A stretch of 64,000 nucleotides of DNA from the NCBI GenBank assembly GCA_002298785.1, contig DBMR01000073.1, forward strand, positions 1 to 64,000, read 5' to 3'. Source of the stretch: Verrucomicrobia subdivision 3 bacterium UBA693. Lineage in GTDB: Bacteria > Verrucomicrobiota > Verrucomicrobiia > Limisphaerales > UBA8199. The translations under genes and the position numbers were made by a program. The notes under the pieces are model-generated. The model was given only the letters and a program-made list of their open reading frames with translations, did not search any database and was not told the DNA's origin. Positions 9,361 through 18,523 of the stretch are shown here, piece after piece; position 1 is the first letter of the stretch, and each line of letters opens with the position of its first letter.

Positions 9361-10116
9361 ATGAGTGTAAAAAAACTGAAAGGCAAAGTCGCCGTCGTTA
9401 CCGGCGCCTCGAAGGGGATCGGCGCTTCCATCGCAAAACATCTTGCGGCGGAAGGCGCCTCCGTGGTGGTGAATTATGCCACAAGCCGAAGCGGCGCGGA
9501 TGAAGTCGTGAAGGAAATCAGCCAGGCCGGCGGAACCGCCATCGCGGTCCAGGCGGACGTGGCGAAAAGGGCCGAGGTCGAACGCCTGTTCCAGGAGACG
9601 AAAAAGGCGTTTGGCCGTTTGGATGTTCTGGTGAATAACGCGGGCATCTACGAATTTGCGCCCCTGGAGAGCGTGACGGAGGAACATTTCCACAAGCAGT
9701 TCAATGTGAATGTGCTTGGCCCGGTGCTCGCAACGCAGGCGGCGGTGAAACAGTTCGACGGCGCCGGCGGAAGTATTATCAACATCAGTTCCTTGGTCAG
9801 CACCATGGGCATTCCCCAAGCGTCGGTTTACAGCGGCACCAAGGGGGCGGTTGATTCAATCACGCGCTCGCTCGCCAAGGAACTCGCCCCGCGCGGCATC
9901 CGGGTCAACGCGATCAACCCCGGCATGGTCGAAACGGAAGGGACGCACACCACTGGGATCGCGGCGAGCGACATGCGCAAGCAAATCGAAGCGCAGACCC
10001 CGCTCGGGCGCATTGGCCAGCCCCAGGATATCGCCTCCCTGGCCACCTTCCTGGCCTCCGCGGATTCGGGTTGGATCACCGGCGAAACGTTTGTGGTGGC
10101 CGGCGGATTCCGCTGA
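9361..10116 (+). CDS. SDR-family oxidoreductase (FabG-like)
   Basis: A 251-residue classical short-chain dehydrogenase/reductase. The NAD(P)-binding TGASKGIG lies at about residue 16, NNAG at about 94, and the catalytic Ser with YSGTK further on, followed by INPGMVETEGTHT. The ATG at 9361 has an AGGAGA ribosome-binding site about 7 bases upstream, so the longer open frame before it is discarded. It starts 50 bp after the TolC-like gene and is probably the last gene of the TetR-linked operon. Many such operons carry an SDR that may reduce a reactive carbonyl; the real substrate is unknown, and fatty-acid synthesis is unlikely from this context. Confidence 0.9.
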   Translation: MSVKKLKGKVAVVTGASKGIGASIAKHLAAEGASVVVNYATSRSGADEVVKEISQAGGTAIAVQADVAKRAEVERLFQETKKAFGRLDVLVNNAGIYEFAPLESVTEEHFHKQFNVNVLGPVLATQAAVKQFDGAGGSIINISSLVSTMGIPQASVYSGTKGAVDSITRSLAKELAPRGIRVNAINPGMVETEGTHTTGIAASDMRKQIEAQTPLGRIGQPQDIASLATFLASADSGWITGETFVVAGGFR

Positions 10117-10298
10117 GCCGACTAAGGCCTATCGATAAATCACGGAGCGCAGGCCGTCCGGGTTCCGGCAGGTTGTCCCCCGGCCTCGCCTCCGCTGTTC
10201 GAGGAATGATCGTGCGTTCGAGAATGGGGTCGCGTTTTCCTGGTGCTATGCGACTTTGTCTCCGTTAACGCGAACGACGACATGGGGTGCTATAGCTA

Positions 10299-10898
10299 AT
10301 GCAAAAGACTCGACTGGAAGCCTTCAGCGATGGAGTGCTGGCGATCATTATCACTATCATGGTGCTGGAACTGAAAGTGCCGCACGACGTCGAGTTGGAC
10401 GCCCTGAAACCGCTGCTTCCCGTCCTGCTTAGCTACGTCCTGAGCTTCATCTATCTGGGCATTTATTGGAATAATCACCATCACCTGCTGCACGCTACGG
10501 GCCATGTGGGCGGGGGTATTCTCTGGGCGAATCTGCACCTCCTCTTCTGGTTGTCCTTGTTTCCTTTCGCTACCGCCTGGATCGGCGAAAACCACGTGGC
10601 GCCCATTCCCACCGCCCTGTACGGTTTTGTCTTATTAATGGCCGCCATCGCTTACGCTGTGTTGCAGCGGGCGATCATCGTTCGGCAAGGTCGTGAATCC
10701 ACGCTCGCCGCTGCCATCGGATCGGACTGGAAGGGCAAACTTTCCCCAGTGCTCTACTTTGCCGCCATCCCGCTCGCTTTCCTGAGTCCCTGGATCTCGA
10801 ACGCGCTCTATGTGTTCGTCGCGCTGATGTGGTTGATACCAGACTCACGCATTGAACGCACCCTCGCGAAAGGGGAGGGCTCGGGCCCGCTTCGCTGA
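10299..10898 (+). CDS. TMEM175-family (DUF1211) membrane protein
   Basis: A 199-residue integral membrane protein with the family signature FSDGVLAI in the first segment and about six hydrophobic helices. Bacterial TMEM175 homologues form tetrameric potassium-permeable channels. The conserved histidine-rich stretch WNNHHHLLHAT follows TM2, as in relatives. It stands alone between the SDR gene and a decayed transposase and shares its strand with both. Function as a K+ channel is inferred from the family. Confidence 0.9.
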   Translation: MQKTRLEAFSDGVLAIIITIMVLELKVPHDVELDALKPLLPVLLSYVLSFIYLGIYWNNHHHLLHATGHVGGGILWANLHLLFWLSLFPFATAWIGENHVAPIPTALYGFVLLMAAIAYAVLQRAIIVRQGRESTLAAAIGSDWKGKLSPVLYFAAIPLAFLSPWISNALYVFVALMWLIPDSRIERTLAKGEGSGPLR

Positions 10899-10923
10899 TC
10901 GGTCCTCGTCCGCGCCGGCAATT

Positions 10924-11147
10924 TGCGATTAGTTTGTCGATCACCTGCCGCTGTATCGACAGCAATAGATGTTGGCCTGCCTCGGCGTCAATCTTCCCAA
11001 GAGCACACGGCGCGATTGGGTCACGCACGGGCCAACTGGATCGAACCGATGGTGCGGCAGATGAAGCGGGAGTTGTTGGCGGGAGATTACCTGCCGGCCG
11101 ATGATGCACCGGTCCAGGTCATGGACCCAGAAGTTAAGGGCAAAACG
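10924..11147 (+). pseudogene. IS66-family transposase (TnpC) remnant
   Basis: A broken fragment of an IS66 transposase. In one frame the sequence reads VDHLPLYRQQ, a stop, then GVNLPKSTRRDWV (10936-11030). About position 11031 the match moves to another frame as ANWIEPMVRQMKRELL, then GDYLPADDAPVQV and a KGKT end. The conserved order DHLPLYRQ, S/T-L-x-DW and ADDTPV is the IS66 catalytic-core pattern, including the Asp of the DDE set. There are at least two in-frame stops (at 10930 and in RQQ*) and one frameshift. No terminal inverted repeats could be seen. It marks an old insertion. Confidence 0.75.
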
Positions 11148-11447
11148 GCGAAAGTCATCGAAGCGAAGTCAGCTCATCCCACGCATGCGCCACCACTTAT
11201 AGCCGCACTCAGAAAGCTGTATTTAGTAGAAGCCGTAGCCCGGAACCGCCCCGATTCCCAAGCTCAGGAGAGCTGCCATGTTTATAGTTTCCAAAAACAC
11301 ACCCCAAGCCCCAGCGGCGCGGCATATTTGTCGGTGCGGACGGCCTGGCTGACCATGGGCAGACCCAAGGCTCCCATTGTGGCATTCGGAATCAATCTTC
11401 GCGAAATGCATCCCCTCCAGCGCCACGGCATCACAATGAATGAACCC
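11148..11447. other. Non-coding stretch after IS66 remnant
   Basis: About 300 bp between the transposase fragment and the end of the GDPD gene. Short open frames exist on both strands, for example a minus-strand one at 11223-11426 that ends in LLSLGIGAVPGYGFY, but none has good coding character or a ribosome-binding site. It may be more decayed insertion sequence. Confidence 0.5.
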
Positions 11448-13265
11448 TCATTCCAACCAGGCGCGCACGGTGCGCATGGCTCGTTCCGGCGTCGAGAGGC
11501 TCTCGTATTCGCGCACCAGGCGCAGGGCTTCCTCGGGTTGATTAGTGATGAGACTGTCCACGCCGATATCGATCATCTGCTCCATGGCCTTGGGCTTGTC
11601 CACGGTCCAAACATGGACCTGCTGCCCCCGGCGATGCGCCTGCCGCACAAACGCACCGGTGGCACGGCTCAACGCGGCGCCGAGGAAATCGACCTTGAGT
11701 TGCGCGGGATTTCGGGCGTTTAGCGACAGCAAATAGCCGATCGGGATTTCCGGGGCGAACCGGCGCACCTCCAACAGCGGCTCGTATTCGAGGCATTGGA
11801 TGATCACCTGGCGCGTCATGCCGTGAGCGCGAACCGCCTCAACCACGCGCTCCGCGAGGCGCGGCTCGTGATCGCCGTAATACTTCAACTCCACATTCAG
11901 CTTGATGCGATCCCGGGCGATGGTGAGCACCTCGTCAAATGTCGGCGCCGGCTCGTTGCGAAATTCCGGGGCGGCCCGCGCCCCCAACGGAATGGCGCGA
12001 ATCTCGGCATAAGTTAAATCCCAGACTTTCCGGGCCACGCCGCCCAATCGCGAGAAATCGCTGTCGTGCGTCACCACCAGCACGCCATCCCTCGAGAGTT
12101 GAACGTCAATTTCCGCAAATTGCGCCCCAACGGCAATGGCTTCACGAATCGACGCGGCGGTGTTCTCCGGAGCCTTCAAGTGGCCGCCGCGATGCGCGGT
12201 CACGGTAACCGGGCGGTGATCCTTGAGCGTGCCCACGGCCAGGACCACACTGAACGCCGCCGAGGCAAACAAACCGATCGCAATCCCGGCCGCCAGCATT
12301 CGTCCGAGCCATGGCGCGGGCCCCGAATCCCCGGTCATCCTGTCCAAAGCGAGCGTCGCAGGCTCACCGCCCAGAGCCTGCCGCCGTTGCTGATAGAAGG
12401 CGGTGAAGACGCCGGCATCCACCCCGGCGCCGATGGCCACAATCGCCGCACTGGCAACGGTCCGCAGAAATACCAAAATGCCGAAAGAAACCGTCAGGGG
12501 CAGCACCCCCAGGCTGCCGACATCCAGCACCAGCCACACCGCCACGTGGCCCAAGGCCACCGCCGCCAACGCCAGCACCGCTTCAAAGCCCAGGACCGCC
12601 ACGCAGCGCCAGGCCAACGGACGCCACGCACCGCGGCTCAGCCTGGCTGCTTCACGAAACGCGGCGCCGCCTTGCAGCCGGTCGCACACACACGCCTGCA
12701 CCACCAGGCGCCAGCGCACAAACAACCAGGCCCCGACCGCCAGCATCGTCACCGCGGTGAGGCCGATGACCAGCGCTGCCGTGATAAACTCCGGCGGCCG
12801 ATTCGCGAGATAATAGTTGATGTCATGCTTCGGCAGCAGGCGCGCCGCATAATAACCGGCCACCGCCAGGACCGGCGCCGCGACGGCCAAGCCCCATCCG
12901 ATCGCGCGCACGACGATGGACGTCAGGCGTGGCAATTCCCGCAACATCAAACCGAGCACCACCCGCACCCGAGCCGTGTTTCCCTGGAAAGCGGAGAGCA
13001 CCATGGCAGACAACCCGGCATGCTCGAGCATGCGAATCGTCAACGAAGTCGCAATGCCGAGGAACACCAGGAGGAAACCGCGCGGCGAAAGCGCGAAGGC
13101 GACCAGGTCTGTGCTGTCCACCGCCGGTCGCCCCGCCAGGACGTGGCCAGCCAATCCCAGCAACGGTGCGAAGAGCAGGCTTTCAACGGTTTGGAAGAGC
13201 AGGGCGAAGTACAACAATCGCCGCCATCGGCCCCACCAGGACTGCCATGGAACGGTCTTGGTCAT
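11448..13265 (-). CDS. Membrane glycerophosphodiester phosphodiesterase
   Basis: A 605-residue protein with two parts. Residues about 15-330 hold seven or eight hydrophobic helices (GPDPase_memb type). Residues about 350-590 form a GDPD TIM barrel with AHRGG near residue 354, PENT, the metal-binding FAEIDVQLSRDG, VVTHD and NVELK. It should hydrolyse glycerophosphodiesters to glycerol-3-phosphate and an alcohol, with the catalytic domain next to the membrane. It ends in a long barrel helix (VDSLITNQPEEALRLVREY). It is encoded on the same strand as the glucosidase gene, 47 bp downstream of it, and could be co-transcribed. Confidence 0.93.
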   Translation of the reverse strand: MTKTVPWQSWWGRWRRLLYFALLFQTVESLLFAPLLGLAGHVLAGRPAVDSTDLVAFALSPRGFLLVFLGIATSLTIRMLEHAGLSAMVLSAFQGNTARVRVVLGLMLRELPRLTSIVVRAIGWGLAVAAPVLAVAGYYAARLLPKHDINYYLANRPPEFITAALVIGLTAVTMLAVGAWLFVRWRLVVQACVCDRLQGGAAFREAARLSRGAWRPLAWRCVAVLGFEAVLALAAVALGHVAVWLVLDVGSLGVLPLTVSFGILVFLRTVASAAIVAIGAGVDAGVFTAFYQQRRQALGGEPATLALDRMTGDSGPAPWLGRMLAAGIAIGLFASAAFSVVLAVGTLKDHRPVTVTAHRGGHLKAPENTAASIREAIAVGAQFAEIDVQLSRDGVLVVTHDSDFSRLGGVARKVWDLTYAEIRAIPLGARAAPEFRNEPAPTFDEVLTIARDRIKLNVELKYYGDHEPRLAERVVEAVRAHGMTRQVIIQCLEYEPLLEVRRFAPEIPIGYLLSLNARNPAQLKVDFLGAALSRATGAFVRQAHRRGQQVHVWTVDKPKAMEQMIDIGVDSLITNQPEEALRLVREYESLSTPERAMRTVRAWLE

Positions 13266-13312
13266 GTTCGAAACGCGCGCGCCCGGGAGGCTTGTTGGTC
13301 CCTAAAAGATCC

Positions 13313-16075
13313 TCAACGGCGACGCGTCCGACGCGCACTCCTGGTCGGCGCCTTCTGTGGCGGTTCAATTTCCACCAGGGCCGCCACCTTGCCGAGCTCC
13401 TGCACTTGATCGGCGGTCGTGGTGGCAAACAAGTGCAAGGCGCGGGCGATCAGCCCCGTCCAGCCCGTCTGGTGGCTGGCGCCCAACCCGGCGCCGTTGT
13501 CTCCGTGGAAGTACTCGTAGAATTGCAGATACTCCCGCCAGTGCGGATCCTCCTGGAGCTTTTGCTCGCCTCCGTTCACCGGCCGGCGACCGTCGGTTCC
13601 CTTCAGGAAAATGCTGGTGAGGCGGCGGGAAAGCTCCTCGGCGATTTGGTAGAGGTTCATCTGCCGGCCCGAGCCGGTCGGGCACTCGACCGTGAAGTCA
13701 TTGCCGTAATACGCATAGTATTGCAGCAGCGCTCGAATGATCAGGGCATTCACCGGCATCCAGATCGGCCCGCGCCAGTTGGAGTTGCCGCCGAACATCC
13801 CCGTATCCGATTCCCCCGGGAGATAGGACACACGGTATTCCTGCCCTCCGGCGTGGAACACATACGGATGCTCCGCATGCCGGCGCGACAACGAGCGAAT
13901 GCCGTACGGACTCAGAAATTCGTTTTCATCGAGCATTTTGGCCAGCACCCGGCGGAGCTTGGTTTCATCGAGAATCGCTCCGAGCCGCCGATCGTGCTTG
14001 CCCGGCTTGCCCGGGTCGTGAATGAACGTCACGAGTTCCGGGCGCGATTCGACAAACGCTTTGAATCGGCTCATGATCTCGGGGTACTTATCCCGGAACC
14101 CGCCCTCGAACACCGTGACCGCGCAGAGGGGCAGCAACCCTACCATGGACCGAACCTTCAATCGCTGGGCTTTGCCGTCGGGCAACTGCAACACGTCATA
14201 GAAAAATCCGTCTTCCTCATCCCACATGCCCGTATTGCTCCCGGCATGGATTGTGGCCGACGCGATGGAGACGAAGTGATGAACGAATTTGATCACCATG
14301 TCCGCGTAGGTCGGATCATGCATGGCCAACTCGCCGGCGATCTCGAGCATGTTCAAACTGAACAGCGCCATCCACGCCGTGCCATCCGCCTGCTCCAGGT
14401 AGCCGCCGGTCGGCAACGGCGAACTGCGGTCGAACACGCCGATGTTGTCCAGCCCAAGGAAGCCGCCCTCGAAAGTGTTTTTGCCTGAACGATCCTTCCG
14501 GTTGATCCACCAGGTGAAGTTCAGCAATAACTTCTGAAAACTGCGCTCGAGCCAGGCCGTGTCGCCTTTGCCCGTGCTCACCTTTTCGAGTCGATAGACG
14601 AAAATCGTGGCCCACGGATGGACGGGCGGGTTGACATCACCAAAGTTCCATTCGTAAGCCGGGATCTGCCCGTTAGGGTGCAGGTAATTCTCGCGCAGCA
14701 TCAAGTCGAGTTGCTGTTTGCCGAAATCGGCGTCCACCAGGGTCAATGGCAGGACGTGAAAGGCGAGATCCCACGCGGCGTACCAGGGGTATTCCCATTT
14801 GTCCGGCATCGAGATGACGTCCGCATTGTGCATGTGGTGCCATTGCGCATTGCGCGGAGCCTGCTTCGTTGTGGGCAGATACGGGTCGCAACCCCGCTCC
14901 TCGAGCCAGCGGTTCACGTCGTAATAGAAAAACTGTTTGGACCAGAGCATCCCGGCCAGGGCCTGGCGCATGACGTTCGCGGATTCGCTGTCGAGCGCCG
15001 CGGGAATGACCTCGTTGTAGAATTCATCCGCCTCCTTTCGACGCTTTTCCACGATCTCCTCGAAATGCGGTCCGAAGGGGTCGCCAGCGCCGTAGGTCTG
15101 ACTAAGGGCGCCGGGCGCGACCGGCGTCAACCGCAGACGCACCACCTCGCACTGGCCCGGCGGGATGGTCAACCGGTAGTGCGCGGCCGCCTTGGTCCCG
15201 GTCTGCTCCGGGTTCACCGTATCGGCCTGCCCGTTTACCACGCAATTGATGATGCCATCCTTGACGTAGGGGCTGCGGTTTTCGCCGTTGAACAGCTTGC
15301 GATTGTTGGTTTCGTTTTCGGTAAAGAGCAGGGGCGCCTTGCCGTCGCAATAGAGATAGCGCTCGCCCAGGTCCGCCTCGGCGGCTTTGATCGCGACCGG
15401 GTTCGCAGTGGCCACCTGGAGCGAAGGCTTCGCGTTGGCTTCGCCCCAGGACCAGCGATTCCGGAACCAAAGCGTTGGCAGCACATGAACCTCGGCGGGC
15501 TCCGGGCCGCGATTGTGGACGCTGATTTGAATCAGGATATCCTCAGGCGATTCCTTGGCATATTCCACGAACACGTCGAAATACCGGTCCTGCTCGAAGA
15601 CCCCGGTATGGATCAGTTCGTATTCGAGTTCATTACGGCTGCGACCCTGATTGGCCTGGACCAATTGCGCGTAAGGGTAGGCAGCCTGTGGATACTTGTA
15701 GAGATACTTCAGGTAGGAATGGGTCGGTGTGCTGTCGAGATAGAAGTAGTACTCTTTGACGTCCTCGCCATGGTTGCCCTGGCTGTTGGTCAAACCGAAC
15801 AACCGCTCTTTTAAGACGGGATCCTTGCCGTTCCACAGGGCCAGGGCAAAGCAGAGCCGCTGGCGATCGTCCGAGATGCCGGCCAAACCGTCTTCACCCC
15901 AGTGATAGGCACGGGAGTGCGACTGTTCATGGGTGAAGTAATCCCAGGCGTTGCCATCGCTACTATAGTCTTCGCGAACGGTGCCCCATTGGCGTTCGCT
16001 CAGATATGGGCCCCACTGCTTCCAGGGAGTCTCAGGATGGCGGGCTTGTTCCAGACGCTGTGCTTCGGCGTTCAT
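13313..16075 (-). CDS. GH63/MGH1-like glucosidase
   Basis: A 920-residue cytoplasmic glycoside hydrolase-like protein. It has no signal peptide. An N-terminal beta-sandwich region (about 1-350, with YHWGEDGLAGISDDRQ) is followed by an (alpha/alpha)6 barrel (about 400-870) with WYAAWDLAFHVLPL, EWNFGDVNPPVHPWA and the late NGGEQKLQEDP. These match the GH63 family and the MGH1-like barrel found in bacterial proteins annotated simply as glucosidase. The C-terminus ends in a basic RSARRTRRR tail. It probably acts on an alpha-glucoside or glucosylglycerate-type compatible solute; the exact substrate is not readable. Confidence 0.88.
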   Translation of the reverse strand: MNAEAQRLEQARHPETPWKQWGPYLSERQWGTVREDYSSDGNAWDYFTHEQSHSRAYHWGEDGLAGISDDRQRLCFALALWNGKDPVLKERLFGLTNSQGNHGEDVKEYYFYLDSTPTHSYLKYLYKYPQAAYPYAQLVQANQGRSRNELEYELIHTGVFEQDRYFDVFVEYAKESPEDILIQISVHNRGPEPAEVHVLPTLWFRNRWSWGEANAKPSLQVATANPVAIKAAEADLGERYLYCDGKAPLLFTENETNNRKLFNGENRSPYVKDGIINCVVNGQADTVNPEQTGTKAAAHYRLTIPPGQCEVVRLRLTPVAPGALSQTYGAGDPFGPHFEEIVEKRRKEADEFYNEVIPAALDSESANVMRQALAGMLWSKQFFYYDVNRWLEERGCDPYLPTTKQAPRNAQWHHMHNADVISMPDKWEYPWYAAWDLAFHVLPLTLVDADFGKQQLDLMLRENYLHPNGQIPAYEWNFGDVNPPVHPWATIFVYRLEKVSTGKGDTAWLERSFQKLLLNFTWWINRKDRSGKNTFEGGFLGLDNIGVFDRSSPLPTGGYLEQADGTAWMALFSLNMLEIAGELAMHDPTYADMVIKFVHHFVSIASATIHAGSNTGMWDEEDGFFYDVLQLPDGKAQRLKVRSMVGLLPLCAVTVFEGGFRDKYPEIMSRFKAFVESRPELVTFIHDPGKPGKHDRRLGAILDETKLRRVLAKMLDENEFLSPYGIRSLSRRHAEHPYVFHAGGQEYRVSYLPGESDTGMFGGNSNWRGPIWMPVNALIIRALLQYYAYYGNDFTVECPTGSGRQMNLYQIAEELSRRLTSIFLKGTDGRRPVNGGEQKLQEDPHWREYLQFYEYFHGDNGAGLGASHQTGWTGLIARALHLFATTTADQVQELGKVAALVEIEPPQKAPTRSARRTRRR

Positions 16076-16155
16076 AGGTTTAATTCAGGTTCGTATTGGC
16101 CTCGAATTAGTTACCGTCGTTGTGATCGTCCCTTTTGTCCAATGGCTCGAACCGC

Positions 16156-17547
16156 TCAGAGTTCAATGACGTCGCCCATTTTCGGCAGCCGGGAGGGCAA
16201 TTTGAACTGCTGTTGAATCTTCTTCGCCAGCACCGCCCGGGCTTTATCCTCGCCATGGGTCAACACCACGCGCGGTTTGCTCGGCGCGATGCTACTAAAC
16301 CATTTCAACAGGTCCGTCTGCCCGGCATGCGCGCTGAAGCCGCCCATGGTGTGGACTTCGGCCGCCACCGCGACTTTCTCGCCGTGAATGCTGACGACCT
16401 TTGCACCCTCCACGAGACGGCGGCCCAGAGATTCGTGGCTCTGGTACCCGACGATCAGCACGTGCGTCTCCGGTTTCCAAAGGTTCTGCTTGAGATGATG
16501 CAGGATGCGGCCAGCGTTGCACATCCCCGCCCCGGCCATGACCAAACATGGTCCAGCCACATCATTGATCTTCATCGAGTCCTCCGCGCTGACGCAGAGT
16601 TTCATAGCCTTCAAATCCGCCCGCAGCGGCTTTTCGGCCACAAATTTGGTCATTGCCTCGTCGAAGAGTTCCCGGTGCCGCAAATAGATATTGGTGGCCT
16701 CGATCGCCATCGGGCTGTCCAGGAACATGGGGAACGGACGAACCTTCTTCTTCCGAACCATCCAGGCCAGCAGGCTGGTGAGCAGTTGTGCCCGACCCAC
16801 GGCAAAGGTCGGCACGAGGATTTTTCCGCGCCGCTCGACCGCGTCTTGCACCACGCGCACAAACTCCTCCACGGTCTCGGCGAACGGACGGTGGTCGTGG
16901 TCGCCGTAGGTGGATTCGAGGAACACCATATCGGCCTGACTAAATGGCTCGAACTCCTTCAGAATGGGCGCGCTTCTGGGACCTAGATCACCGGAGAACA
17001 CGATGCGTTTGGTTTTGCCCCCTTCTTCGACGAGCAGTTGGATGCTTGCCGAACCCAGCATGTGGCCGGACTCGGCCCAAATGGCCTGCACCCCCGGAGC
17101 CACCGTGACGGGCTGCTGGTAGGGAACCGGCTTAAGGCATTGTATCGCGGCTTCGGCGTGCTCAGGCGTATACAGCGGTTCCTGGGGCGGTTCGCCGGCA
17201 CGTTGCCGTTTGCGGTTGCGCCTTTCGGCATCGGCAGCCTGGATGCGGGCCGAGTCACGCAAGATCAATGCCGTCATCTCGATCGTCGCCGGGGTGGCGT
17301 AAATCGGGGCCATATGACCTCGCCGCGCCAAGAGCGGCAACCGGCCCGTGTGATCCAGGTGGCCGTGAGTAATCAGGACGGCGTCCAGCTTTTGCTTCAC
17401 CCCTGTCGGCGGCCGATTCAAGGCCTCGGATTTCCGACCGCCCTGAAAGAGCCCACAGTCCACCAGGACACTCGCTTGTTTGGTTTGAACGTAATAGGCC
17501 GAACCGGTGACCTCGCCACCAGCCGCTCCGACGATAGTGATCTTCAT
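16156..17547 (-). CDS. Beta-CASP metallo-beta-lactamase-fold RNase-like protein
   Basis: A 463-residue MBL-fold protein with HGHLDH at residues 61-66 binding two metal ions, a beta-CASP insert (about 200-380) and a C-terminal Zn-dependent RNA-metabolising domain ending in GGFSAHAGQTDLL and VVLTHGED. It resembles the bacterial CPSF/YsnA-like RNA-processing exonucleases. The ATG has GGAG eight bases upstream on its strand. It is transcribed on the same strand as the glucosidase, 80 bp before it, but no functional link is evident. Confidence 0.92.
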   Translation of the reverse strand: MKITIVGAAGGEVTGSAYYVQTKQASVLVDCGLFQGGRKSEALNRPPTGVKQKLDAVLITHGHLDHTGRLPLLARRGHMAPIYATPATIEMTALILRDSARIQAADAERRNRKRQRAGEPPQEPLYTPEHAEAAIQCLKPVPYQQPVTVAPGVQAIWAESGHMLGSASIQLLVEEGGKTKRIVFSGDLGPRSAPILKEFEPFSQADMVFLESTYGDHDHRPFAETVEEFVRVVQDAVERRGKILVPTFAVGRAQLLTSLLAWMVRKKKVRPFPMFLDSPMAIEATNIYLRHRELFDEAMTKFVAEKPLRADLKAMKLCVSAEDSMKINDVAGPCLVMAGAGMCNAGRILHHLKQNLWKPETHVLIVGYQSHESLGRRLVEGAKVVSIHGEKVAVAAEVHTMGGFSAHAGQTDLLKWFSSIAPSKPRVVLTHGEDKARAVLAKKIQQQFKLPSRLPKMGDVIEL

Positions 17548-17881
17548 TATGTACTCCGCAATGAGTTGCTTGTTCTGTTTCGGTTACTCTGTGTTCCGCC
17601 TTTCATGATGGAGGTGGCTTGAGATTCTTAAGGTTAAGAGTCGGGTTCCTATCGACACATGCTTATTGTTGCTGTCTCTTTTACCGGAAAGCGGGCTACG
17701 CCTCCTACTGGCAAAACTAACAGGTGGGGTGCGGCGTACGAGGATCCAGTTTGCCGGCGATATCTCCTAAAGCCAATTGGTTACCAGGCACTTGAGACTG
17801 CACCAAACTACCTAAGCGTGAGTTGTGGCGCTCTGCCTTCCGGTGCGGGTAGCCGCTGCCTGAATTACACCGCCCCCAGTC
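17548..17881. other. Intergenic region upstream of the beta-CASP gene
   Basis: 334 bp with no gene that I can support. A plus-strand open frame (17659-17958) runs into the response regulator and lacks coding character. The part next to 17547 must hold the promoter of the metallo-hydrolase gene. Confidence 0.55.
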
Positions 17882-18523
17882 CTAAGGTCCCACCAGGCGT
17901 TGCTTCACGGCGTATTGCACCAGCTCCGCAGTGGTTTTCAGGCCTAGGTGTTCCATGATGGTGTACTTATGAAAAGCCACGGTGCGCGGAGTTACTTTGA
18001 GAATATCGGCGACTTCTTTCATGAGCCGCCCTTCCGCCAGGAGCTGCAAGACCTCGCGTTGCCTAGCCGTCAACCGCTCGCCTGCGTCGTGGGACGCTCG
18101 GGCGAGAAACACATTCAACGGCTCCCCTTTGGAAATCAGCGGGGTGAGGTAACGCCGGCCTTCCGCCGCCATTTGGATGGCCGAGAATAACTCCGCTGCC
18201 GCGGAGCTTTTCAGCAAAAAACCGGAGGCGCCGAGTCGAAACGCCTCGATCGCCAGGTCCGGATCCTCGTTCACAGTGAGAAAGACCCAGCGCGTATCAG
18301 GAAGACGGGGCTGAAGCTGCCGGCAAGCCTCGATGCCATTCAGCAAGGGCATTGAAATATCCAGCACGATGATATCCGGCTTCAGCTTCTCTGCTGCCTC
18401 GAGCAACGCGCGGCCATCGGTCACGGTCCCCACCACGTCGCAGGCGGGCGCCAGCAATTGCTTAAACGCCTCAAGCAAGATGGCATGGTCTTCCGCCAGG
18501 AGGATGCGTGGACGATTGCTCAT
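17882..18523 (-). CDS. NarL/FixJ-type response regulator
   Basis: A 213-residue two-component response regulator. The receiver domain (about 5-120) has Glu11-Asp12, the phospho-acceptor Asp55 in VLDISMP, and Lys106 in GFLLKSS. The C-terminal LuxR-type helix-turn-helix (about 148-210) reads LTARQREVLQLLAEGRLMKEVADILKV in pieces, with the usual VAFHKYTIMEHLGLKT recognition region. Its start overlaps the stop of the upstream sensor kinase gene by four bases (ATGA), so the two are translationally coupled and almost surely partners. Confidence 0.95.
   Translation of the reverse strand: MSNRPRILLAEDHAILLEAFKQLLAPACDVVGTVTDGRALLEAAEKLKPDIIVLDISMPLLNGIEACRQLQPRLPDTRWVFLTVNEDPDLAIEAFRLGASGFLLKSSAAAELFSAIQMAAEGRRYLTPLISKGEPLNVFLARASHDAGERLTARQREVLQLLAEGRLMKEVADILKVTPRTVAFHKYTIMEHLGLKTTAELVQYAVKQRLVGP

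Noticed and set aside
10923..11723. A plus-strand open frame of 266 codons from the IS66 remnant into the GDPD gene
   Set aside because: Only the first part resembles IS66; the rest is antisense to GDPD.
12066..13409. A plus-strand open frame of 447 codons across the GDPD gene
   Set aside because: Its composition (Arg, His, Gln rich) is that of an antisense shadow; the GDPD gene is certain.
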